From the NCBI GenBank assembly GCA_945873925.1, contig CAMCES010000002.1, positions 1-64,000 on the forward strand: a DNA stretch of 64,000 nucleotides, in the 5' to 3' direction. The position numbers were made by a program, and so were the translations under genes. The notes under the pieces were generated by a model. That model did no database searches and was not told the origin of the DNA. It saw only the letters and a program-made list of their open reading frames with translations. This DNA is from Bordetella parapertussis. Lineage in GTDB: Bacteria > Pseudomonadota > Gammaproteobacteria > Burkholderiales > Burkholderiaceae_C. Positions 7,714 to 16,633 of this stretch are shown here, one piece after another. Every line of letters begins with the position of its first letter. Position 1 is the stretch's first letter.

Positions 7714-7745
7714 AAAAAAGCGGGGCCTCCTAGGAGGCCCCGCTT
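7714..7745 (-). terminator. strong hairpin plus T-run between the sugar dehydrogenase and cytochrome c genes
   Basis: AAGCGGGGCCTCC (7718-7730) pairs with GGAGGCCCCGCTT (7733-7745), a 13-base perfect stem. Read on the minus strand it is followed by six T residues. It therefore terminates transcripts coming from the gene at 7787-9061. It lies immediately before the cytochrome ribosome binding site, so it may set the ratio of the two proteins. Confidence 0.85.
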
Positions 7746-7786
7746 CGTATTTGATCACAGGCCAAAAGCCTGATGATCAAACTGAA

Positions 7787-9061
7787 TTACTGGCTGTAGC
7801 TGATGCGGTAGATCGCGCCAGCGTAGTCGTCAGACACCAGGATGGAGCCGTCAGGCAGGTTGGCAACGTCCACAGGGCGGCCGATGGCGCGGTTGGTGGT
7901 TTTGTCCAAGAAGCCATCAGCAAACACTTCAGCTGCACCTGCGTTGCCGTCGGCCTTGATGGGCACGAAGTTCAACAGGTAGCCGCTAGGCTGAGTGCGG
8001 TTCCATGAACCATGGGAAGCCACGAACAGGCCGCCTTGGTACTTGGCAGGGAACATTTTGCCGGTGTAGTGTGTCAAGCCCAATTGAGCTTGGTGAGCAG
8101 GAAACTCGACTTGAGGATAGATCATGCCGGCTGGCTCTTTCATGTCCTTCAGGTCAGGTGCTGCGCCAGAGCCAGCCACTTTGAATTTGCCGTTGTAGAA
8201 GGGGAAACCGAAGTGTTCGCCTGCTTTGGTCAGCTTGTTCAACTCGCCGGGAGGAATGTCGTCACCCAAACCGTCAACTTGGTTGTCGGTCGTCCAGATG
8301 TCGCCCTTTGGTCCGATGGTCAGACCGGCAGGATTACGCATGCCTTTGGAGTAAACCATGCGGCCTGTGCCGTCCAAGCCGTTGTAGCGGATCACGCCAC
8401 CGATACCAACTTCGTCATACAAAGCGATTTTTTCTTTGGGCTGGACATTGTATGGCTGACCCAATGTCACGTAGATTTTGCCGTCGTTGGCAACTTTACA
8501 AACGCGACCAGTGTGGTTGAAAGATTGCTCTTCCACGGGGATCATTTTGCCTTCAGGCACGATCACGCCGACTGCAACGTCTGGACCTTCGTAGAAGTAT
8601 TCAGCAGCAGGGAAGTGCAACATGCGGTTGGACTCAGCCACAACCAAGAAGCCGTCTTTGGTGAAGCAAACACCGTTGGGGTTTGCAAATTTGATGGCAG
8701 GTGCGAATTGTTTGACTTCGTCAGCGGTGTTGTCGCCGTTACGGTCGGTCACAGCCCAGACGGATGTTTTACGTGTGCCCACGAACAACATGTTGGTGGA
8801 AGGTGCAACAGCCATGTAGCGTGCGTCAGGAACAACAGCATACAACTCGATTTTGAAGCCTTCGGGCAACTTGATTTTTTTCAAGTTGGCGCGCAGGGCA
8901 TCAGCATTTTTACCGTCTTGAGGAACGGCTGGAATGTTCATGTTGGTGTCTGTGTTGCCCATGCGTTGCAGAGTTGACAGGTTTTTGTCTTGCGCAATGG
9001 CTGCAGTAGCAAACAGGGCTGAAATGGCCAGTGATATGGCGGAGATTTTAGTGATGCTCAC
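7787..9061 (-). CDS. PQQ-dependent sugar dehydrogenase (soluble GDH/sorbosone dehydrogenase family), exported
   Basis: 424 residues, read from a GTG at 9061 with AAGGAAA upstream. A signal peptide ends near AIAQ. The mature protein is a beta-propeller of the soluble glucose/L-sorbosone dehydrogenase type: ANPNGVCFTKDGFLVV, YSKGMRNPAGLTIGPKGDIW and VASHGSWNRTQPSGY are conserved blade motifs, and RPVDVANLPDGSILVSDDYAGAIYRI closes the propeller. Members oxidise aldoses or related alcohols in the periplasm with PQQ and hand electrons to a cytochrome, present here as the next gene. The true substrate is unknown. No PQQ synthesis genes lie in the window. Confidence 0.88.
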   Translation of the reverse strand: MSITKISAISLAISALFATAAIAQDKNLSTLQRMGNTDTNMNIPAVPQDGKNADALRANLKKIKLPEGFKIELYAVVPDARYMAVAPSTNMLFVGTRKTSVWAVTDRNGDNTADEVKQFAPAIKFANPNGVCFTKDGFLVVAESNRMLHFPAAEYFYEGPDVAVGVIVPEGKMIPVEEQSFNHTGRVCKVANDGKIYVTLGQPYNVQPKEKIALYDEVGIGGVIRYNGLDGTGRMVYSKGMRNPAGLTIGPKGDIWTTDNQVDGLGDDIPPGELNKLTKAGEHFGFPFYNGKFKVAGSGAAPDLKDMKEPAGMIYPQVEFPAHQAQLGLTHYTGKMFPAKYQGGLFVASHGSWNRTQPSGYLLNFVPIKADGNAGAAEVFADGFLDKTTNRAIGRPVDVANLPDGSILVSDDYAGAIYRISYSQ

Positions 9062-9179
9062 TGAGTTTCCTTAGGGAGAAAAAGGCGATATAGCCTGTGT
9101 CAATGTTAGCAAGATTCCACAAAGCAATAGAGAATTTCGCGACTAGGGATTTGCCCTAGCCCATGACATGACACGAGGG

Positions 9180-9668
9180 TTAACCCTTCGTTTGTTCAGA
9201 CGATGCATCCTTTGGTTTGCTTATCATCAATGCACTTCGATTACAAATAGCTATCAATTCCTGGTGTTGATTAAAGCCTCTGTGCTGGAATGTCACTATA
9301 CCTTGGTGGGGTCTTGTTTTGCTTTCACGCACTTTGAGCACTTCGGTTTCCACATGCACAGTGTCTCCGTGAAACAAAGGCTTGGGAAAACGCACCTCAT
9401 CCCAGCCCAAATTGGCAACCGTTGTCCCCAAGGTGGTGTCGCCCACAGACACGCCGACGATCAGCCCCAAGGTGAACACACTATTGACGATGCGTTGACC
9501 AAATTCAGAATGGTTCTTGCAATACTCTTCATCCAAATGCAGTGCAGCAGGGTTGTGGGTCAAGGCAGAAAACAATACGTTGTCCATCTCGGAGACAGTG
9601 CGCCGGATCGCATGTTGAAACACTTGGCCGACGAAAAATTCTTCGAAATACAGGCCTGCCATGGTCAT
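9180..9668 (-). CDS. MaoC-family (hot-dog) enoyl-CoA hydratase
   Basis: 162 residues. A single hot-dog domain with the hydratase motif NPAALHLDEEYC near residue 39 and a conserved central helix (FGQRIVNSVFTLGLIVG). MaoC proteins hydrate the double bond of enoyl-CoA thioesters. The start overlaps the stop of the CoA-lyase gene (ATGA), so the two proteins are coupled. A hydratase/CoA-lyase pair of this sort fits mesaconyl-CoA hydration and methylmalyl- or citramalyl-CoA cleavage; that pathway call is inference from the pairing. A second in-frame ATG two codons later (9662) could also serve. Confidence 0.85.
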   Translation of the reverse strand: MTMAGLYFEEFFVGQVFQHAIRRTVSEMDNVLFSALTHNPAALHLDEEYCKNHSEFGQRIVNSVFTLGLIVGVSVGDTTLGTTVANLGWDEVRFPKPLFHGDTVHVETEVLKVRESKTRPHQGIVTFQHRGFNQHQELIAICNRSALMISKPKDASSEQTKG

Positions 9669-10540
9669 TCCTTTGAAGCGAGTTCGAGCAAGCGCAGCGC
9701 TTGCTTGAGGTGCGGTTTGTCCACCATCTTGCCGTCGAGTTGCACCGCGCCAGCCCCTTGCGCCTGAGCAAACGCATCCACGATGCGCTGGGCCTGGGTC
9801 AACTCTGCATCACTGGGTTGAAAGCACTCGTGGATCGGCAGCACCTGGTCAGGATGGATGGCGAGCTTGCCAGTAAAGCCTGCTTGACGGGCGCGCAGCA
9901 CCTCTTTGCGCAGTGCCGCTTCGTCACGAAAGTCAACGCTCAAGGTATCTATGGCTTGTACACGGGCGTGTGAGGCTGCAAGCAAACACAAGCTGCGTGC
10001 CAATTGGTAGGTGAAATCAAACTCGCCGTTGTCCGTTTTATTGCTGCTTGCGCCAACGGTGGTGGCCAGGTCTTCGGCGCCCCAAGTCATGCCGGCCAAG
10101 CGTTGACTCGCACCTGCATAGGTATTTAATTCAAACAGCGCACCAGGTAATTCGGTGGTGATCGGGATGATGCGCGTGGAGCCCAATGCAATGCCTTCAC
10201 GTGTTTCCAAGGCACTTAAAAAATGGTCTAGCTGGACCATGTGTTGGGCATTCAATGGCTTGGGCAGCACGATGCCATCGGGTCTGCCCGGCATCACGGC
10301 AGCCAAGTCGTGCAGCGCAAACTCGGTATGCAAAGGGTTGATGCGAACCCATGCGGCTTGCCGGCCACGGGGATGGTCAGACAAATACGCACAGACCATT
10401 TGCCTTGCCAGCGGCAAACGTTCGTGTGAGACTGAATCTTCCAGATCCAAGATCAGGGCATCGGCTTGTGTGCTGAAGGCTTTGGCCAGTTTTTTTTCGC
10501 TGTCGCCAGGGACAAACAGCATGGAGCGCAAGGTTTTCAT
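9665..10540 (-). CDS. HpcH/HpaI-type CoA ester lyase (CitE/malyl-CoA lyase family)
   Basis: 291 residues from ATG 10540. The TIM-barrel lyase motifs are clear: RSMLFVPGDS at the N-terminus, LILDLEDSV (metal and substrate site), VLPKPLNA, and TWGAEDLATTVGA. The family cleaves or forms C-C bonds in malyl-, beta-methylmalyl- and citramalyl-CoA using Mg2+. The protein has the usual length. I took the internal ATG because MKTLRSMLFVPG is the conserved family start; the ORF could extend 12 codons further. It is cotranscribed with, and upstream of, the MaoC hydratase. Confidence 0.88.
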   Translation of the reverse strand: MKTLRSMLFVPGDSEKKLAKAFSTQADALILDLEDSVSHERLPLARQMVCAYLSDHPRGRQAAWVRINPLHTEFALHDLAAVMPGRPDGIVLPKPLNAQHMVQLDHFLSALETREGIALGSTRIIPITTELPGALFELNTYAGASQRLAGMTWGAEDLATTVGASSNKTDNGEFDFTYQLARSLCLLAASHARVQAIDTLSVDFRDEAALRKEVLRARQAGFTGKLAIHPDQVLPIHECFQPSDAELTQAQRIVDAFAQAQGAGAVQLDGKMVDKPHLKQALRLLELASKE

Positions 10541-10605
10541 CGTCGTTATCCGTCGGGGTTCGACAGATCTTAACAACCGACCCAGCGGCCATGCTCAGCG
10601 CAGTA

Positions 10606-11115
10606 TCACAATGCCATGGATGCGGCGAGGCTGAACACGGAGTTGGGTCCGCTGGGCAGTTTGTGAATCTTCAAGGGTTTGAATTTTTTCGATTCCGAGG
10701 CGCGCTCTTGCCGCGCTTGTGCGCCCCATGCGCTGTCAGGCACCTGATGGAGCAAATCTTCAAATGTGAGCGCTTGCAGATGGCTTTCCATGAACTCATG
10801 CATCAAATGGGCGATCAATTGTTTGTCCAACTCTCCGTTGGTGGACGGTTTGCTGGTGTTGTTCTCTTTAAAGACTTTGAGCAAGTCAAGCAGTTTGAGC
10901 TTGGCGGGTTTGCCATTGCTGCAATAGCCGCCGCCTGGGCCTCGGTAAGACACCAGAAAGCCGCCTTTTTTCAGTTGAGACATCAGTGACTCCAGGTAAG
11001 AAACCGACAAACCCAACTGCTTGCTGATGAAGTCGGTGGTGACAGGGCCGTCGTCTTGGTGTTTGCAGACCAATAAAAGGGTGTTCACTGCGTTATGAGT
11101 TAAATTAGAAAACAT
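10606..11115 (-). CDS. Rrf2-family transcriptional regulator
   Basis: 169 residues. The N-terminal ~70 residues are a winged helix of the Rrf2 type: ISKQLGLSVSYLESLMSQLKKGGFLVSYRGPGGGY. The three-cysteine cluster that holds the [2Fe-2S] centre in IscR and NsrR is absent (only Cys17 and one Cys after GGGY), so iron-sulfur sensing is unlikely. The C-terminal 80 residues resemble no known sensor. It is transcribed away from the MerR-like gene at 11262, with 146 bases between the two starts, so the pair may regulate one another. Confidence 0.85.
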   Translation of the reverse strand: MFSNLTHNAVNTLLLVCKHQDDGPVTTDFISKQLGLSVSYLESLMSQLKKGGFLVSYRGPGGGYCSNGKPAKLKLLDLLKVFKENNTSKPSTNGELDKQLIAHLMHEFMESHLQALTFEDLLHQVPDSAWGAQARQERASESKKFKPLKIHKLPSGPNSVFSLAASMAL

Positions 11116-11261
11116 GATTTGTCCTGATTCAAGTTAACAAGTAATTCGAATGTAAGGTTCAAAAATTGTAAATTCAATGGAATTCTTGCAATTTAACTGC
11201 TTCAAATGCTTTACAATGAATAATATCTATACAAAACTTGTTCAGAAAGGCTTGCATTTCC

Positions 11262-12248
11262 ATGACCTCCACCCTCAAACATGACGCACCACAAGCGCTC
11301 TACCGTATTGGCGCTGTTGCCCAACTGGCTGGTGTTCCTGTCGCCACTTTGCGGGTATGGGAGCGGCGGTATGGCGTTGTCAAACCGCCCAAATCGGACG
11401 GTGGTCATCGCCTCTATACCGAAGGGGATGTGCTTCGGGTCACGCTCATGAAAAACCTGACCATGCAAGGGCATGCCATCAGCCACCTGGGTTCCATGGG
11501 AACTGAACAGTTGCAGAAATTGCTCAATGACGCCAGGGTCTCCATCGCCCGTCAATCCGCGCCACAGCTGATGCCGTCGGTGATCAATTTGGCGGTGGTG
11601 GGTTACAACTTGGGCAGTCGCATTGAAAAACCCAGTTTCAACATGGCTGCCGGTGTGGTGGCATTCAAAGTGATGAAAGTCCACGAAGGGCTGACACAGG
11701 CCCTGCTCGAAGACAGCGGCCCCAAGCCAGACATGCTCTTGGTGCAAATCGGCGCAGTGCAAATGGCAGCGGTTGAAGATTTGAAACGGCTTCAGCGAAA
11801 GCTGGGCGTTCACAAAGTCTTGTTGATCTTTCACTTTGCCACCGCGCATGTGTTGAGTGCGCTCAAGGCCGGCGGCGTGGTTTACCGACAAGAGCCTTTG
11901 GCCGATGAAGATTTGCGCGACATCATTTGCTCGGCTTTGTTGCTTGAGTCGGGGGCGTCTTCGATCAAGCCCTTGACGGTGACGATTCCACCGCGTCAAT
12001 ACGATGATGTGGTTTTGCAGCGGGTATCAGAAATATCGAGCAATGTTTTGTGCGAGTGTCCCAAGCATGTGGCTGACCTGATCCGCCAACTCAACAGCTT
12101 TGAGCAGTACAGCAAAGATTGTTTAAGCAATTCCGCTGCAGACGCCAGTTTGCATGCCTATTTGTCTGCGGTGTCTGGCTCAGCGAGGGTTTTGTTTGAA
12201 GAGGCTTTGGGCAAAGTTGCTCTGCACGAAGGTATCAAGCTGAACTGA
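11262..12248 (+). CDS. MerR-family regulator with a LitR/CarH-like, apparently B12-less C-terminal domain
   Basis: 328 residues. The N-terminal winged helix has the WERRYG form (TLRVWERRYGVVKPPKSDGGHRLY) typical of the LitR/CarH branch of MerR proteins. The remaining ~230 residues look like a helical bundle plus a Rossmann-like segment (PDMLLVQIGAVQMAAVEDLKR ... VHKVLLIFHFATAHVL), as in B12-binding photoreceptors, but the cobalamin-ligand motif DxHxxG is not present. A ligand other than adenosylcobalamin, or none, is therefore likely. Start at ATG 11262 with AGAAAGG 11 bases upstream. An imperfect inverted repeat, TATACA (11228-11233) and TGTTCA (11239-11244), lies just upstream. Confidence 0.8.
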   Translation: MTSTLKHDAPQALYRIGAVAQLAGVPVATLRVWERRYGVVKPPKSDGGHRLYTEGDVLRVTLMKNLTMQGHAISHLGSMGTEQLQKLLNDARVSIARQSAPQLMPSVINLAVVGYNLGSRIEKPSFNMAAGVVAFKVMKVHEGLTQALLEDSGPKPDMLLVQIGAVQMAAVEDLKRLQRKLGVHKVLLIFHFATAHVLSALKAGGVVYRQEPLADEDLRDIICSALLLESGASSIKPLTVTIPPRQYDDVVLQRVSEISSNVLCECPKHVADLIRQLNSFEQYSKDCLSNSAADASLHAYLSAVSGSARVLFEEALGKVALHEGIKLN

Positions 12249-12268
12249 GCCTGGCCTGACACTGGCAA

Positions 12269-12691
12269 TCAGCGGGTTCCGATGTTGCTGATGGCTGGGC
12301 CTACGGGCAGGACAGTACCCAAGGTCAGCCCCATGGCAGCATCCAAAGCGATGTCGCCCACCATGGCATCTTGGGTCGGTGCGACACCACCACAACTGTC
12401 GGTGATGTCACTGGCCTTCATGTGGTCCGCGGTATTCAAGCCCACATTGGCCAAAAACAAGGGCAAGGCTGCTGCTGGGCCGACTGCTATCAAGAGCGTG
12501 GGCATGGCCCACACTTTGGCGGTTTTCAAATCGCCATGAATCCAGGCGTTGTGGCGCGCGTTTTGACATCGGCCTGTCCCAAAAGCTTGGCTCTTATCAT
12601 CTAGCTTGGCGATGGCTTTGGAGGCATGACTGGCGCAACCGGTCATACCGAGCAGCAGCATCAGCACGCAGATTTGTTTAAAACGTATCAT
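12269..12691 (-). CDS. putative lipoprotein, function unknown
   Basis: 140 residues with a lipoprotein signal peptide (lipobox GMTGC, Cys19). The mature region contains two long hydrophobic stretches (VWAMPTLLIAVGPAAALPLFLANVG and a Gly/Ala-rich C-terminus), unusual for a lipoprotein and possibly glycine-zipper-like. Two cysteines in the mature part could pair. I do not recognise a family. It ends convergently with the MerR-like gene 20 bases away. Confidence 0.6.
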   Translation of the reverse strand: MIRFKQICVLMLLLGMTGCASHASKAIAKLDDKSQAFGTGRCQNARHNAWIHGDLKTAKVWAMPTLLIAVGPAAALPLFLANVGLNTADHMKASDITDSCGGVAPTQDAMVGDIALDAAMGLTLGTVLPVGPAISNIGTR

Positions 12692-12790
12692 GAATGGAAT
12701 TTATCAAATGTCTTTTCAAATAGCAAGGTGTTTGCACTTCATGAATCCGTCATAAGTCCTTGTCTGAATGAATTTTTCCGCCTGCAAAAT

Positions 12791-13873
12791 ATGTCCCGTG
12801 TCATCAATTTCAGTTCCGGTCCAGCACAACTCCCCCTTGAGGTTCTTCAGCAAGCCGCTCAGGAAATGACGGATTGGCGTGGCTCTGGCATGTCGGTCAT
12901 GGAGATGAGCCACCGCGGGCCAGAGTTCACCGAGATACTCGCCCAAACCCAGGCCTTGATGCGCGATCTGCTGCAGGTGCCTGACACCCACACGGTGTTG
13001 TTTTTGCAAGGCGGTGCGATTGCAGAAAACGCAGTTGTACCCATGAATTTGATCGGACGCACCGGGCAGGCTGACTTTGTCTTGAGTGGTGTGTGGTCGG
13101 AAAAGTCGCACCACGAAGCCCGTAAGTATGGGCAAGTGCATGTCGCCGCCAGCAGCCACGCTGATGGCTTCTTGCGCATGCCCTCGCAGGCTGAATGGCA
13201 AGTGTCTGAGCAGGCTGCTTATGTGCACTTTTGCAGCAACGAAACCATCGGCGGGGTGGAATGCCACTGGACGCCTCAGACTGGCGATGTGCCGCTGGTG
13301 GCTGACATGTCCTCCAATATCTTGTCGGCCCCCTTAGATGTCTCGCGCTATGGCGTGATTTACGCAGGCGCTCAGAAAAACATGGGCTCTTCTGGTGTCA
13401 CCGTGGTGATCGTGCGCAATGGGTTGATGGGACACGCGCTGCCAATCACCCCCAGCGCATTCAACTACCAAATTCAGGCGGCGCAGGACTCGATGTACAA
13501 CACCCCGCCTACCTATGCAATTTACATCATGGGATTGGTGCTCGGCTTCATGCAACGAGAGGGTGGCTTGACTGCCATACAAGCGCAAAATCAGCGCAAA
13601 GCCGATCTCCTCTATGACTTTTTAGACCATAGCCAATTGTTCTTCAACAAAGTGGCGCGGGCAGACCGCTCGCGCATGAACGTGACGTTTTTCTTGCGCG
13701 ACGAGTCCTTGAACGATGCCTTCTTACAAGGCGCGCAAGCGCAGGGCATGGTGCAGTTGCGCGGCCACCGATCCGCCGGTGGCATGCGTGCATCGATTTA
13801 CAACGCCATGCCACTGGCCAGTGTTCAAACCTTGGTGAACCACATGCACCAGTTTGAAAAGGCCAACCGCTGA
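12791..13873 (+). CDS. serC: phosphoserine aminotransferase
   Basis: 360 residues from ATG 12791. It converts 3-phosphohydroxypyruvate and glutamate to phosphoserine in serine synthesis and can also act in pyridoxal phosphate synthesis. The class V aminotransferase fold is evident: INFSSGPAQLP at the start, WRGSGMSVMEMSHRG, HFCSNETIGGVEC, and the PLP lysine in YAGAQKNMGSSGV. The frame stays open for 55 codons upstream, but that part is not conserved-looking and the family always begins at NFSxGPA, so I kept the internal ATG. There is no obvious Shine-Dalgarno sequence. It ends 7 bases from the convergent aceE-like gene. Confidence 0.93.
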   Translation: MSRVINFSSGPAQLPLEVLQQAAQEMTDWRGSGMSVMEMSHRGPEFTEILAQTQALMRDLLQVPDTHTVLFLQGGAIAENAVVPMNLIGRTGQADFVLSGVWSEKSHHEARKYGQVHVAASSHADGFLRMPSQAEWQVSEQAAYVHFCSNETIGGVECHWTPQTGDVPLVADMSSNILSAPLDVSRYGVIYAGAQKNMGSSGVTVVIVRNGLMGHALPITPSAFNYQIQAAQDSMYNTPPTYAIYIMGLVLGFMQREGGLTAIQAQNQRKADLLYDFLDHSQLFFNKVARADRSRMNVTFFLRDESLNDAFLQGAQAQGMVQLRGHRSAGGMRASIYNAMPLASVQTLVNHMHQFEKANR

Positions 13874-13880
13874 AGACATC

Positions 13881-16505
13881 TTAACCACTCAGGCCTTGAG
13901 CGGCTGTTGGCAAACCCAGCGCAAAGCGCGCTGCACGCACCACGCTGGCGGCATCGACCTCGAAAAACGCTCGCAACTCGGCACGTGTGTCGCTGCGGCC
14001 GAAGCCATCGGTGCCCATGGTGATGTAGCGGCGATTGGCTGGCAGAAAGGCGCGGATGCTCTCGGGTACGGCTCGCACATAGTCGGTGGCGGCCACGATC
14101 GGGCCTTGCCTGGCTGATAACTGCTGTTGCACAAACGGGGTTTGCGCAGGCTTGCCAGCCATGGCCAAGTGTTCTTGCTGCTGCCCGTCTCTGGCCAGTT
14201 CGCTCCAACTGGTCACACTCAACACCTCGGCGGCAATGCCTTGCACTGCCAGCTGCTGGGCCGCCAAGATGACCTCGCGCAAGATCGCGCCCGAACCCAT
14301 CAAGGTCACACGCGGTGCATCTGCAGCCAAGCCTGATGGCGCAGCGGCAAAGCGGTAACAGCCTTTGAGCAATTCCGCGCGAACACCGTCGGGCAGGTTG
14401 GGTTGCGCATAGTTTTCGTTCATCAAGGTCACGTAATAAAACACGTCCTGCTGGTCGATCAGCATGTCACGCATGCCTTGGTCGATGATGACCGCCATCT
14501 CGCCAGCGAAAGCTGGGTCGTAGGCCTTGCAATTGGGTATGGTCGCGGCGACCAAGTGGCTGCTGCCGTCTTGGTGTTGCAAGCCTTCGCCACCCAGGGT
14601 GGTACGACCAGAGGTTGCACCCAGTAAGAAACCACGGGCACGTTGATCCGCTGCGGCCCAAATCGCGTCGCCGACACGCTGAAAGCCAAACATCGAGTAG
14701 TAGATATAAAAAGGCAGCATCGCCAAACCATGCACGCTGTAGCTGGTGGCCGCCGCGGTCCAACTGGCAATTGCACCGGCTTCACTGATGCCCTCTTCCA
14801 AAATTTGGCCGTCCATGGCTTCGCGGTAGCTCAGCACCGAGCCAATGTCTTCGGGCTCGTATTTTTGACCCACGCTGGAATAGATGCCTACCTGTTTGAA
14901 CAGGTTCGCCATGCCAAAGGTGCGGGCCTCGTCAGCCACGATCGGTACGATGCGCGGCCCCAGCACCGGGTCTTTCAGCAATTGCCCCAGCAGGCGCACA
15001 AACGCCATGGTGGTGGACATCTCTTTGTCCTGCGCTTGCAGCGCAAATTGCCCGTAGCTCTCTAACGCGGGCACAGCCACTGTCGCGGCGTCGGTGTGCC
15101 GCTTTGGCAAGTAACCCCCCAATTGCTGGCGACGCTGTTGCAGGTATTGCATCTCAAGGCTGTCATCCGCCGGTTTGTAAAACGCCAACGAGGTGGCTTG
15201 CTCGTCGCTCAAAGGCAGGTCAAAGCGGTTGCGAAAGGCCAGCAAGGCCTCGTCGTCGAGCTTTTTTTGGCTGTGGGTGGTCATCTTGCCTTGGCCAGCT
15301 TGACCCATGCCGTAACCCTTTTTGGTGTGGGCCAGGACCACGGTGGGCTGTCCGGTGTGGCTCGCCGCAGCCGCGTAAGCCGCGTGCACCTTGACCAGGT
15401 CATGACCGCCGCGTTTCAAGCGGTCGATTTGTTGATCGGTGAGGCCTTGGGCCAATTGCGCCAACTCTGGGTTTTGACCAAAAAAACGGTCTCGGTTGAA
15501 GCGCCCATCTTTGGCCGCAAAGGTTTGCATTTGACCGTCTACCGTGTGGGCGAATGCGCGGACCAGGGCTTGCTGGGTGTCTCTGGCAAACAAGCCATCC
15601 CAATCGCTGCCCCAAACCAGCTTGATCACATGCCAGCCCGCGCCGCGAAACAGCTGCTCGAGCTCGTCGATGATGCGGCCGTTGCCACGCACCGGACCAT
15701 CGAGGCGTTGCAAATTGCAGTTGACCACCCAGACCAGGTTGTCGAGCTTTTCACGAGAAGCCAGGGTCAAGGCGCTCATGCTTTCGGGCTCGTCCATCTC
15801 ACCGTCGCCAAACACACCCCAAACTTTGCGGCCCTGGCAGTCTTGCAGCTGGCGGTGTGTCAAATAGCGCATGAAACGTGCGTGGTAAATCGAGCTGATC
15901 GGTCCCAGTCCCATGGAGCCGGTGGGGAACTGCCAAAAATCAGGCATCAGCCAAGGGTGGGGGTAGCTCGACAGCCCCCGGGCACCGTGCTGGGCAGCGC
16001 TCAACTCTTGGCGGTAATGGGTCAAATCGCTTTCGCTCAACCGACCTTCCAGGTAGGCCCGTGCATACACGCCGGGTGCGCTGTGCGGTTGGAAAAATAC
16101 CAAGTCGCCACCGTGCCCGGCATGCCGTGCGTTGAAGAAATGGTTGAACCCCACCTCGAACAAGTCAGCCGCGCTGGCGTAGCTGGCAATGTGCCCGCCG
16201 AGCTCGCCATAGGCTGCGTTGGCCCGGGCCACCATGGCCAAGGCGTTCCAGCGCATGAGCGCAGCCAGCTTCTCCTCGATGGCCAGGTCGCCGGGATAGG
16301 GTTGTTGGCTCTCCACCCGTATGGTGTTGATATAGGGTGTCACCAGCTGCGGCGACCAGTTGATTTGGGCTTGGTGGGCCATGGCCACCAGTTGGTCCAA
16401 CAAGTAGCCTGCGCGTTCGGGTCCATGCAGGGCCACCACGCTTTGGAAGGCTTCTCGCCATTCGGTGGTTTCCATCGGGTCCAGGTCGGTGGTTCGTTGC
16501 AGCAT
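13881..16505 (-). CDS. second homodimeric pyruvate dehydrogenase E1-like protein (AceE/MdeB type), orphan
   Basis: 874 residues, full length for the AceE family. The thiamine diphosphate motif GDGEMDEPES, the following NCNLQRLDGPVRGNGRIIDELE, and the transketolase-like C-terminal half are intact, so the enzyme should be active. It differs clearly from the true aceE at 41640-44351 and has no E2 or E3 gene beside it. It faces an Lrp/AsnC regulator across 128 AT-rich bases. In Pseudomonas putida the same E1/Lrp arrangement (mdeB, mdeR) serves 2-oxobutyrate from methionine breakdown; no methionine gamma-lyase gene is present here. The substrate is therefore open: pyruvate, 2-oxobutyrate or another short 2-oxoacid. 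Confidence 0.85.
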   Translation of the reverse strand: MLQRTTDLDPMETTEWREAFQSVVALHGPERAGYLLDQLVAMAHQAQINWSPQLVTPYINTIRVESQQPYPGDLAIEEKLAALMRWNALAMVARANAAYGELGGHIASYASAADLFEVGFNHFFNARHAGHGGDLVFFQPHSAPGVYARAYLEGRLSESDLTHYRQELSAAQHGARGLSSYPHPWLMPDFWQFPTGSMGLGPISSIYHARFMRYLTHRQLQDCQGRKVWGVFGDGEMDEPESMSALTLASREKLDNLVWVVNCNLQRLDGPVRGNGRIIDELEQLFRGAGWHVIKLVWGSDWDGLFARDTQQALVRAFAHTVDGQMQTFAAKDGRFNRDRFFGQNPELAQLAQGLTDQQIDRLKRGGHDLVKVHAAYAAAASHTGQPTVVLAHTKKGYGMGQAGQGKMTTHSQKKLDDEALLAFRNRFDLPLSDEQATSLAFYKPADDSLEMQYLQQRRQQLGGYLPKRHTDAATVAVPALESYGQFALQAQDKEMSTTMAFVRLLGQLLKDPVLGPRIVPIVADEARTFGMANLFKQVGIYSSVGQKYEPEDIGSVLSYREAMDGQILEEGISEAGAIASWTAAATSYSVHGLAMLPFYIYYSMFGFQRVGDAIWAAADQRARGFLLGATSGRTTLGGEGLQHQDGSSHLVAATIPNCKAYDPAFAGEMAVIIDQGMRDMLIDQQDVFYYVTLMNENYAQPNLPDGVRAELLKGCYRFAAAPSGLAADAPRVTLMGSGAILREVILAAQQLAVQGIAAEVLSVTSWSELARDGQQQEHLAMAGKPAQTPFVQQQLSARQGPIVAATDYVRAVPESIRAFLPANRRYITMGTDGFGRSDTRAELRAFFEVDAASVVRAARFALGLPTAAQGLSG

Positions 16506-16633
16506 GGTGGTTTTCTCAATAAAGTCTTGGACAGTAATTTAATCTGTCATCATCAAAATAAGGTGTTTAATATCACTTGAAATGATCAATAAACAGCATA
16601 AAATACTGAAAATTTAAAATAAAAGGTATTTAA
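16506..16633. promoter_or_regulatory. AT-rich divergent control region between the orphan E1 and the Lrp-type regulator
   Basis: 128 bases, markedly richer in A and T than the flanking coding sequence, with several A/T runs (for example around 16605-16632). Lrp-family proteins bind degenerate AT-rich sites, so this is the likely operator for both genes. I cannot define individual boxes with confidence. Confidence 0.5.

Noticed and set aside
11228..11244. A firm LitR-type operator before the MerR-like gene
   Set aside because: TATACA and TGTTCA match in only four of six positions and no second copy is seen; kept only as a hint.
12626..12790. An N-terminal extension of SerC
   Set aside because: The frame is open but the translated piece is not like SerC, and the family start NFSSGPAQLP follows directly after ATG 12791.
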